This document shows positions 1 through 6,112 of a stretch of 14,879 nucleotides of DNA, one piece after another. Each line of letters starts with the position of its first letter. The stretch's first letter is position 1. The notes below the pieces were generated by a model. That model had not been told where the DNA came from. It did no database searches and saw only the letters and a program-made list of their open reading frames with translations. The position numbers and the translations under genes are program-made. The DNA is taken from the NCBI GenBank assembly GCA_031292015.1, contig JARLHY010000059.1, forward strand, positions 1 through 14,879, given 5' to 3'. Origin of the DNA: Negativicutes bacterium (lineage in GTDB: Bacteria > Bacillota_C > Negativicutes > Sporomusales_B > JARLHX01).

Positions 1-98
1 CGTCTAGCATCTGGGGACTTCTGAACGGCCTGAACGATGGCTGTTCACCAAGGTGACCGGTGGAGATTTTTTGCTTGATTGTTATAGAGGACACAGAT
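1..98. other. Left edge with no assignable gene
   Basis: The + strand frame beginning at position 3 is open for 17 codons and stops with TGA at about 54-56. This could be the last codons of an upstream gene cut by the window edge, but the piece is too short to assign. A short inverted repeat (TCACC-AA-GGTGA, about 45-56) overlaps that stop. I see no RNA gene here. Confidence 0.3.
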
Positions 99-147
99 CA
101 GAGTAGGGCTGCAAGGCGGCCGGCCGGCGTCTTGCAGCCCTACTCTG
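99..147. repeat. Perfect 17-bp inverted repeat (large hairpin) in the intergenic leader
   Basis: The arms 99-115 (CAGAGTAGGGCTGCAAG) and 131-147 are exact reverse complements, separated by a 15-nt GC-rich spacer that itself contains the palindrome GGCCGGCC. As RNA this would be a very stable hairpin. No T-run follows directly on either strand, since the + strand continues GCGAAAAACAAA, so it is not a canonical intrinsic terminator. It could be a terminator of the unseen upstream gene, an intergenic palindromic repeat of a dispersed family, or a protein-binding site. The palindrome itself is certain; its role is unknown. Confidence 0.75.
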
Positions 148-172
148 GCGAAAAACAAATCCTAGCTTTTCT

Positions 173-201
173 TTATCAGTGATGGAAATTCGTGCTAAAA
201 T
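173..201 (+). promoter_or_regulatory. Candidate sigma-A promoter for the DUF362 gene
   Basis: TTATCA (173-178, 4/6 match to TTGACA) and TAAAAT (196-201, 5/6 match to TATAAT) are separated by exactly 17 bp. Transcription would begin near 208, leaving a leader of about 28 nt before the GTG at 236, with AGGAGG inside it. This agrees with the later start codon chosen for the gene, because the alternative starts at 179 or 182 would lie upstream of the transcription start. The call is inferred from sequence alone and the -35 match is modest. Confidence 0.45.
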
Positions 202-235
202 AGTAGGTGAGTTTACTTATCAGGAGGAAACGGTT

Positions 236-1324
236 GTGCAGAGCAATGAACTTCATGTCATCTACGGCAGCGACCCCGGCAAGATGGTCTACGAGGTCCT
301 GACCGCCATCAACCTGGCCAAGGGACTCAGTCCCGACACCCATTTCGGTCTGAAACCGAATCTGGTGGTAGCCCGGCCGGCGAAAGACGGAGCAACCACT
401 TCGCCGGAAATGGTCGAGGGGGTCATCCGGTACCTGCGGGACAACGGATTTCAACGGATCAGCATCATGGAGGGGTCCTGGGTGGGCGACAGCACCAAGC
501 GGGCTTTCAAAGTCTGTGGCTATGAAGAGCTTTCCCGCCAATACAATATTCCGCTCCATGACCTCAAGGATGATGCTTCGGTGGTCAAAAAGGTGGGCGA
601 AATCGAGCTGAAGATATGCAAGAAACCGCTGGAAGTGGATTTTCTGATTAACATGCCGGTGCTGAAAGCCCACTGTCAGACCGCCATGACCTGCGCCCTG
701 AAGAATCTCAAGGGCTGCATTCCTGACAGCGAGAAACGGCGCTTTCACTCGATGGGGCTTGATAAACCCATCGGCTACCTGGGCAAGGCCCTGGTGCCGG
801 GACTGAACATCGTCGACGCCATCAACGGCGACCTTACCTTTGAAGAGGGCGGCAACCCGGTGCAGATGGACAGGATCATCGTCGGCAAGGATGCCGTACT
901 GGTTGACAGCTACGCTGCGTCGCTGCTGGGTTTTGCCAAGGCGGACATCGGCCACATCGTTGTCGCCGAGAGGATCGGCGCCGGCTGCGGCGATCTGACC
1001 AAAGCCGATATCAGGGAATATAACGTTGGCCTCAAAACCGGCCGCGAGTTTCGACCGTCGAACCGGGCCAGGCAGCTGGCGGAGAAGGTAACTGCCAGGG
1101 AAGCCTGCTCGGCCTGTTATGGCGGGCTGATTCACGCCTTGCAGAGAATGTCGGATGAAGGCGCTCTGCGGTCGATCAAGAAGCCGATCTACATCGGTCA
1201 GGGCTTCCGGGGCCAGGAAATGAACGGGCTGGGGGTCGGCGAGTGCGCCGGACGGTGCAGTAGCCACGTCGGCGGCTGTCCGCCCACAGCCAGGGATATT
1301 GTGGAATTTCTGAAAAACGGCTGA
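236..1324 (+). CDS. DUF362 domain-containing protein with cysteine-rich C-terminus
   Basis: This encodes a 362-residue protein of the DUF362 family, whose biochemical role is not established; some members are fused to or encoded beside ferredoxin-type domains. I chose GTG 236 because AGGAGG lies at 222-227 with an 8-nt spacer. The frame is open back to 179, but no ribosome site precedes that point. The central block has H-C147, C153 and C161 around the stretch LKNLKGC. The C-terminus holds C291-x2-C294 and then C337-x3-C341-x6-C348, a pattern that could bind an iron-sulfur cluster or zinc (inference). There is no signal peptide or membrane segment, so it is probably cytoplasmic. It seems to be a single-gene unit: it has its own candidate promoter, and a strong promoter separates it from the next gene. 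The family call is by recognition, not by search. Confidence 0.8.
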   Translation: MQSNELHVIYGSDPGKMVYEVLTAINLAKGLSPDTHFGLKPNLVVARPAKDGATTSPEMVEGVIRYLRDNGFQRISIMEGSWVGDSTKRAFKVCGYEELSRQYNIPLHDLKDDASVVKKVGEIELKICKKPLEVDFLINMPVLKAHCQTAMTCALKNLKGCIPDSEKRRFHSMGLDKPIGYLGKALVPGLNIVDAINGDLTFEEGGNPVQMDRIIVGKDAVLVDSYAASLLGFAKADIGHIVVAERIGAGCGDLTKADIREYNVGLKTGREFRPSNRARQLAEKVTAREACSACYGGLIHALQRMSDEGALRSIKKPIYIGQGFRGQEMNGLGVGECAGRCSSHVGGCPPTARDIVEFLKNG

Positions 1325-1422
1325 CAGCCGGACCCGGCCCGAGAATCATTTTCCCTTCTTTTGGAAAAAATAGCAGAGAAGGCCTTTGACCGGATGACGG
1401 TTTCGGCAGGAAACTGGTAATT

Positions 1423-1451
1423 TTGACTAGGTAGGACAGATAGCGTATAAT
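1423..1451 (+). promoter_or_regulatory. Near-consensus sigma-A promoter of the fhaA-rpe operon
   Basis: TTGACT (1423-1428, 5/6) and a perfect TATAAT (1446-1451) are spaced by 17 bp, the optimal housekeeping arrangement. Predicted transcription start is near 1458, giving a leader of about 24 nt to the GTG at 1482 with GGGGAG in between. It is the only strong promoter seen before 9529, so the eight following genes are probably expressed from it. No operator-like inverted repeat overlaps it. Confidence 0.8.
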
Positions 1452-1481
1452 AAAAAATATGACGCTGTGGGGAGTGCCGCC

Positions 1482-2240
1482 GTGCGCTTTGGACGCAAGC
1501 TCGAAAACTTTTTTGAACATTATATAGAAGGTTTTTTCAGCCGGTTTGCAGGAGGGCTGCAGCCTGTGGAAATTGCCAAGCGCCTGTCGCGGGAAATGGA
1601 GAATGACAGGACTGTTGGCGTTTCTAAGGTTTATGTGCCCAATCAGTACAGCGTCTGCCTGGGCAGCACGGATTACGAGAAGCTGACTCCCTATGGCCAG
1701 GCCATCCGCGACGAACTGGCGGCCTATGTGACCGATGAAGCGAAACGCCGGGGCTATACCATTGTCGGCAAGCCGATGGTGGATATTTTTATGGATGAGA
1801 CCATCAAACCCGGTAAGTTCGTTGTTTCCAGCCGTTACAGCGAACCGTTGCCGGATGAAGTCGAACTGCCTGAGGCGCCGGCGGCCCCGCTTTCCGATAC
1901 CCAGGTGTTTTCCGGCAAGGTCGGTTTGCCTGGCAGGCAACGGGTGAGTATAGCCGGGATGCTTACGGTGGTGAGCGGACTTGATACCGGTTTGCAACTG
2001 GACCTGGGGGCCGATCGGGTGAATATCGGCCGGCGGGAGGGGAATGAACTGCCGCTGACCGATATGAACACATCAAGGCTCCATGCCTATATCGTCTACG
2101 AGGAGAGCGGCCATACCCTGTTCGATGCCAAGAGCCTCAACGGAACTTATGTGAATAGTCACCGGATTACCCGCAAGCACCTGAAGTCCGGTGACCGGAT
2201 CAAACTGGGCAATACCGTTGTTTTGTACGAGGTGAAATGA
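1482..2240 (+). CDS. fhaA: FhaA-like protein: DUF3662 domain plus FHA domain
   Basis: This 252-residue protein is built like mycobacterial FhaA, though shorter. It has an N-terminal DUF3662 domain (about 1-120, starting MRFGRKLENFFE), a Pro/Ala-rich linker (about 121-160) and a C-terminal FHA domain (about 165-252). The FHA phosphothreonine-binding residues are present: G183-R184, S198-R-L-H201 and N220-G221. FHA domains bind phosphothreonine peptides. In mycobacteria FhaA interacts with cell-wall factors such as the MviN pseudokinase domain, but here the partner is unknown. The start is GTG 1482, with GGGGAG at 1469-1474 and a 7-nt spacer; an in-frame GTG at 1467 lies too close to the predicted transcript start. 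The linker carries D139-T-Q-V-F143, a possible phosphorylation site for the kinase encoded downstream (inference). It is the first gene of the operon and overlaps the next by 4 nt. Confidence 0.92.
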   Translation: MRFGRKLENFFEHYIEGFFSRFAGGLQPVEIAKRLSREMENDRTVGVSKVYVPNQYSVCLGSTDYEKLTPYGQAIRDELAAYVTDEAKRRGYTIVGKPMVDIFMDETIKPGKFVVSSRYSEPLPDEVELPEAPAAPLSDTQVFSGKVGLPGRQRVSIAGMLTVVSGLDTGLQLDLGADRVNIGRREGNELPLTDMNTSRLHAYIVYEESGHTLFDAKSLNGTYVNSHRITRKHLKSGDRIKLGNTVVLYEVK

Positions 2241-2716
2241 TCTTGCCGAGCAAAATGCTGATTCTCAATACTCTGGGTATAGTTTTGCAGTATGGAATGG
2301 TCGTGCTGCTGTATTATTTCCTGTTTAAAGTGGTGCGGCTGGTATACTGTGAGATGGTAGGTCCGGGGGCTGCAGGTCAGCGGGTGCCGCTGCCGGCGGC
2401 GCCGCCGGTGCAGGAGGCGCCCCAGGCGAAACTGGTGGTGCTTGACGCCGGTCCGGTAAAGCTGAGCCGGACGGAATTTTCCCTGGGTGAGACAATATCC
2501 ATCGGACGACACGACGGCAACGACATCGTTATCAACGACAGCTTCGTCTCCCATGAGCATGCTTGCATTACCCGCTATAAGCAAGGGTTCTGGTTGACCG
2601 ACCTTCACAGTACCAACGGCACGTCCCTGAACAACCAGCCGGTCAGGGAAGAGGTTCAGCTGAAAGCAGGAGACCTGATCAGGATCGGCGCGGTCAGTTT
2701 CAGATTTGAGAGGTGA
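2237..2716 (+). CDS. fhaB: FhaB-like membrane-anchored FHA domain protein
   Basis: This 159-residue protein has one N-terminal membrane helix (about 8-33), an Ala/Pro-rich linker (about 45-60) and a C-terminal FHA domain (about 70-159) facing the cytoplasm. FHA recognition residues are visible: G90-R91, S105-H-E-H108 and N127-G. It corresponds to FhaB (FipA in mycobacteria), a phosphothreonine-dependent adaptor between Ser/Thr kinase signalling and division or elongation machinery; that role is family knowledge, not shown here. The ATG overlaps the fhaA stop as ATGA, suggesting coupled translation. AGGTGA at 2230-2235 is very close to this ATG, so an in-frame TTG at 2243, 7 nt away from it, is an alternative start that would remove two residues. 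The phosphatase gene follows after 6 nt. Confidence 0.9.
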   Translation: MILPSKMLILNTLGIVLQYGMVVLLYYFLFKVVRLVYCEMVGPGAAGQRVPLPAAPPVQEAPQAKLVVLDAGPVKLSRTEFSLGETISIGRHDGNDIVINDSFVSHEHACITRYKQGFWLTDLHSTNGTSLNNQPVREEVQLKAGDLIRIGAVSFRFER

Positions 2717-2722
2717 TAAGGT

Positions 2723-3439
2723 TTGCGGGCATATGCAAAAACGGACATCGGGAAAGTCCGTGAAACCAACGAAGACAGCTATATAAGCGCGTCGCCGCTT
2801 TTCGCCGTGGCCGACGGCATGGGCGGACATGTGGCCGGTGAAATCGCCAGCCGCCTGGCTACCGATACCCTGAACCAATATGTCGCCAACCACGCAGGAG
2901 AGCCGGTTTCGGCGGCACTGCTGGAGACGGCGATTCATGAGGCAAATTCGCTGATTTTTCGCCTGGCGCAGGAGAAAAGCGAGTGCGCGGGTATGGGGAC
3001 GACAATCACCGCCGTTTATGTGAGCGGTTCAAAGATATTCTGGGGCCATGTAGGCGACAGCCGGTTGTATTTGCTGCGCGGCGACGAGCTGCGGCAGATC
3101 ACCGACGATCACTCGCTGGTCGGGGCCCTTGTCCGCAGCGGCAGTATCTCGAAAGAGGAAGCGCACACTCATCCCCAGCGAAACATCCTGACCCGGGCGG
3201 TGGGAACCGATGAGCATGTCAAGGTGGACAGCGGCGAGATCGACCTGGTTCCCGGCGACAGCCTGCTGCTGTGCACCGACGGACTGACCACCATGGTCAG
3301 GGATGAAGATATTCAGCAGGGGCTCTCGGCCGGTCCGGCCGATGGCGACGCCTGCATGGAGGCACTGGTTGCGGCGGCCAATACCGCTGGCGGCTACGAC
3401 AACATAACCGCGATATTGCTCAGGCCCGGTGAAGGCTGA
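2723..3439 (+). CDS. prpC: PP2C-family Ser/Thr protein phosphatase (Stp/PrpC/PstP type)
   Basis: This 238-residue protein is a minimal, soluble PPM/PP2C phosphatase that removes phosphate from Ser/Thr residues, the counterpart of the PASTA kinase encoded downstream. Motifs in order are RETNEDSY (metal ligand D18), VADGMGGHVAGE (D31, G32), GMGTT, GHVGDSRLYLL, ITDDHSLV, LCTDGLT and GGYDNITAILL, which supply the acidic residues of the bimetal Mn/Mg centre. The length is typical of Bacillus PrpC-type enzymes; unlike mycobacterial PstP it has no membrane helix or extracellular part. The start is TTG 2723, with AGGTGA at 2711-2716 overlapping the previous stop. Only one base separates its stop from the next gene's ATG. 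The annotation is secure; the symbol is by analogy. Confidence 0.95.
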   Translation: MRAYAKTDIGKVRETNEDSYISASPLFAVADGMGGHVAGEIASRLATDTLNQYVANHAGEPVSAALLETAIHEANSLIFRLAQEKSECAGMGTTITAVYVSGSKIFWGHVGDSRLYLLRGDELRQITDDHSLVGALVRSGSISKEEAHTHPQRNILTRAVGTDEHVKVDSGEIDLVPGDSLLLCTDGLTTMVRDEDIQQGLSAGPADGDACMEALVAAANTAGGYDNITAILLRPGEG

Positions 3440-3440
3440 T

Positions 3441-4700
3441 ATGGGTACCATTCAGCAGGAACGGGGCCTATTGGTGCTTGCCGCTTGTGTGCTGTGGAGC
3501 GGCCTGTTGGCCGTGGATCTGGCTCATGGCAAAGTCAGCGTCAATACCCTTCTGATTGCCACCGGTCTTATTTTTAGCTGGTTTATTATGCAGTTCATCC
3601 TCCGGAAAATCGGCCATAGCGGCGACTCTTTGTTTCTGCCGCTGACCATGGTTCTTGTCGCCATCGGCCTGGTCATGGTCTATCGCCTGAAACCGGAGCT
3701 GTTTCTGCTCCAAGCTGTCTGGGCAGGGTTAGGTCTTGCCGTTTTCGCGTTGTCGGCTCATTTCTTCCGGCGCTTTACTTTCTGGGCCGAATACAAGTAT
3801 ATCTGGGGCGTGATAGGCGTTGCGCTGCTATTGGCAACCGCGCTGTTCGGCACAGACATCGGCGGTCATAAAAGCTGGCTTATTTTGGGGCCGGTGCGAT
3901 TTCAGCCGGCAGAGTTTGCCAAGCTGTTCATCGTTCTTTTTCTGGCCGGTTATCTGGACGAGCGGCGGAGCCTGCTGACCTTCGCCACCAAAAGCTACGG
4001 ACCCTTTGTTTTGCCGCATCCGCGGTTTCTGGCGCCGCTGCTTGCGGTATGGGGTCTGGCGATGGTCATGCTGGTACTGCAAAGAGACCTGGGCTCGGCG
4101 CTGTTTTATTTCGGCACCGCCCTTATCCTGACCTATCTGGCCAGCAGCCGCAAAAGCTTCATTGTCTGGGGCGGGGCTCTGTTCACAGTAGGAATGGTTG
4201 CCGCTTATTATGTCTTTCCTCATGTCCGGGTCAGGTTTGATATCTGGTTTGCTCCCTGGGCCGATCCTAACGGCAGCGCCTATCAGATCGTTCAGTCGCT
4301 GTTTGCCCTCGGCTCCGGCGGAGTGCTGGGCAGTGGCCTGACTTACGGCTTTCCCGGTATTATCCCCGAAGTCCACACTGATTTTATCTTTGCCGCCATC
4401 GGCGAAGAAATGGGTCTCATGGGCTCCGGGGCGGTGATGCTGCTCTATATCCTGTTGGTCTACCGCTCCTTCCGGGTGTCGCTGCAGGCGTCAAACTCTT
4501 TTGACATGCTGCTGGCCGGCGGGTTCGCCGTGCTGTTGGGGCTGCAGATTTTGGTGATTATCGGCGGGGTGACCAAATTTCTGCCGCTTACCGGAGTTAC
4601 CCTTCCTTTCGTAAGTTACGGCGGCAGTTCCATGGTCACCACCTTCTGCCTGCTGGGAATATTATTCGCGATTTCGGAAGCGGGGTCGACCGATGCTTGA
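3441..4700 (+). CDS. rodA: SEDS peptidoglycan glycosyltransferase (FtsW/RodA/SpoVE family)
   Basis: This 419-residue polytopic membrane protein of the SEDS family polymerises lipid II into glycan strands with a partner class B PBP. Hydrophobic segments run through nearly its whole length, consistent with about ten or more membrane helices. Family signatures seen are GPVRFQPAEFAKL, LQRDLGSALF, PEVHTDFIFAAIGEE and LPFVSYGGSS. D314 in HTDFIFA corresponds to the essential extracellular aspartate of SEDS enzymes. ATG 3441 is preferred because GGTGAAGG lies 5 nt upstream; an in-frame GTG at 3429 would overlap the phosphatase end. The sequence alone does not separate FtsW, RodA and SpoVE. The symbol follows position, since this slot next to pbpA and pknB is rodA in Actinobacteria. 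Its last 8 nt overlap the PBP gene. Confidence 0.93.
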   Translation: MGTIQQERGLLVLAACVLWSGLLAVDLAHGKVSVNTLLIATGLIFSWFIMQFILRKIGHSGDSLFLPLTMVLVAIGLVMVYRLKPELFLLQAVWAGLGLAVFALSAHFFRRFTFWAEYKYIWGVIGVALLLATALFGTDIGGHKSWLILGPVRFQPAEFAKLFIVLFLAGYLDERRSLLTFATKSYGPFVLPHPRFLAPLLAVWGLAMVMLVLQRDLGSALFYFGTALILTYLASSRKSFIVWGGALFTVGMVAAYYVFPHVRVRFDIWFAPWADPNGSAYQIVQSLFALGSGGVLGSGLTYGFPGIIPEVHTDFIFAAIGEEMGLMGSGAVMLLYILLVYRSFRVSLQASNSFDMLLAGGFAVLLGLQILVIIGGVTKFLPLTGVTLPFVSYGGSSMVTTFCLLGILFAISEAGSTDA

Positions 4701-6099
4701 CGATCTTCGCCGCAATGTCAGGCTGGTCGGGCTGCTGCTTCTTGGCCTGCTGGTGATATTGTTCGTTTATGTCAGCTATATCCAGGTGGTCAGGAGTGAT
4801 TTCCTGGCCGGGCACCCTCTGAACCGCCGCTCTATTGAGCTTGCGGCCAAGATCCAGCGCGGCCAGATCGCCGACAGGAACGGGCAGCTGCTGGCTTACA
4901 GCGAGGCCGACGCGGCCGGAAAATATCAGCGCTATTATCCTTACGGGGCCATCAGCGCCCATGTGGTTGGTTACAGCAGTTCCAAGTACGGGACGACCGG
5001 GCTGGAAAGCGCCTTTAACGGCGAATTGTCCGGCACCGTCAATCCCCAGCACCGCTTTGGACCGATCAGCAATCTCTGGACCGCCAAAGCCGGCAGCAAT
5101 CTTGTACTTACTCTCGACGCCGCGTTGCAGGAGACCGCTTACTGGGCTTTAGGCAACAGGCGCGGTGCGATCGTGGCGATGAATCCCCGCAGCGGGGCCA
5201 TTCTGGCAATGGCCAGCAGGCCGGCCTTCAATCCGGCGACCATCGATGAGGACTGGCGCAGTGTCGCCAATTCCCCCGACGGGCCGCTCGTAAACCGGGC
5301 GGTGCAGGGGCTGTATCCTCCGGGGTCGACCCTCAAGGTGATGATCGCCGACGCCGCTCTGGCTGATAAGATAAGCGACACGAAAAGAATTTTTGACTGC
5401 GAAGGTTCGCTTAAGATCGGCCCTGATTATGAATTGACCGAATCCGATCACCATGTTCACGGCAAAATAAACCTGGAGGAGGCGCTGGCTGTTTCCTGCA
5501 ACGTCACTTTCGGCCGACTGTCGCTGGAACTGGGCCGCAGCCGGATGGAGAAAACCTTTGAACGCTACGGCTTTTCCAAGCCGGTGGGCAGCGAACTCTT
5601 GGAAGTGCCCAGCCGATTGCCCGATTTTTCCCGGCTGGGAGACGGAGATCTGGCTCAGACCGGCATCGGCCAAGGCCCCCTGCTGGTCACGCCGCTGAGG
5701 ATGGCGATGCTGGCGGCCGCGATTGCCAATAAAGGAACCATTATGAGGCCTTATCTTGTCAACAGGATTACCGCGTCCGACGGATCGACGCTGAAGGAAA
5801 CTACTCCGGCCGAGTTTATCACCGCCACCAGCCCAGCGCTGGCAGACACAGTCAGGCGGATGATGGTGGCTGTGGTCAACGAAGGTACAGGCTATTCCGC
5901 CCGGCTGGCGGGGGTGCAGGTGGCAGGCAAGACCGGCACGGCGGAAAATCCGCATGGTGCTTCCCACTCCTGGTTCATTGGCTTCGCGCCTGCCGACAAC
6001 CCGGTAGTCGCAGTGGCGGTTATTGTGGAGAACGCCGGCGCAGGCGGTGATGTGGCGGCGCCCATCGCCCGCCAGATCATAGCTCAAGCATTACGTTAA
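4693..6099 (+). CDS. pbpA: Class B penicillin-binding protein (PbpA/FtsI-like DD-transpeptidase)
   Basis: This 468-residue membrane-anchored transpeptidase cross-links peptidoglycan and probably pairs with the SEDS protein encoded just upstream. It has a short cytoplasmic tail, one membrane helix (about 10-30), a compact non-catalytic region (to about 155) with the signature RGQIADRNG, and a transpeptidase domain (about 160-468). All three active-site motifs are intact: S212-T-L-K215 (nucleophile Ser212, after PPG), S268-C-N270 and K413-T-G415. The length resembles mycobacterial PbpA more than the longer PBP2 or PBP2B proteins, which carry a larger dimerisation domain. There are no PASTA domains. 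ATG 4693 lies inside the end of the upstream gene, implying translational coupling. The transpeptidase role is certain; assignment to elongation, division or sporulation is not. Confidence 0.94.
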   Translation: MLDDLRRNVRLVGLLLLGLLVILFVYVSYIQVVRSDFLAGHPLNRRSIELAAKIQRGQIADRNGQLLAYSEADAAGKYQRYYPYGAISAHVVGYSSSKYGTTGLESAFNGELSGTVNPQHRFGPISNLWTAKAGSNLVLTLDAALQETAYWALGNRRGAIVAMNPRSGAILAMASRPAFNPATIDEDWRSVANSPDGPLVNRAVQGLYPPGSTLKVMIADAALADKISDTKRIFDCEGSLKIGPDYELTESDHHVHGKINLEEALAVSCNVTFGRLSLELGRSRMEKTFERYGFSKPVGSELLEVPSRLPDFSRLGDGDLAQTGIGQGPLLVTPLRMAMLAAAIANKGTIMRPYLVNRITASDGSTLKETTPAEFITATSPALADTVRRMMVAVVNEGTGYSARLAGVQVAGKTGTAENPHGASHSWFIGFAPADNPVVAVAVIVENAGAGGDVAAPIARQIIAQALR

Positions 6100-6112
6100 G
6101 GGGGTGAAAGTC

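Noticed and set aside
176..1267. 363-codon open frame on the - strand opposite the DUF362 gene
   Set aside because: The + strand frame has a family match, an AGGAGG ribosome site and a promoter candidate. The antisense frame has none of these.
1318..1330. Small hairpin CGGCT-GAC-AGCCG at the DUF362 stop as a terminator
   Set aside because: The stem is only 5 bp and no T-run follows. The T-rich patch at 1348-1362 is separate and forms only a weak 6-bp stem, so I do not call a terminator here.
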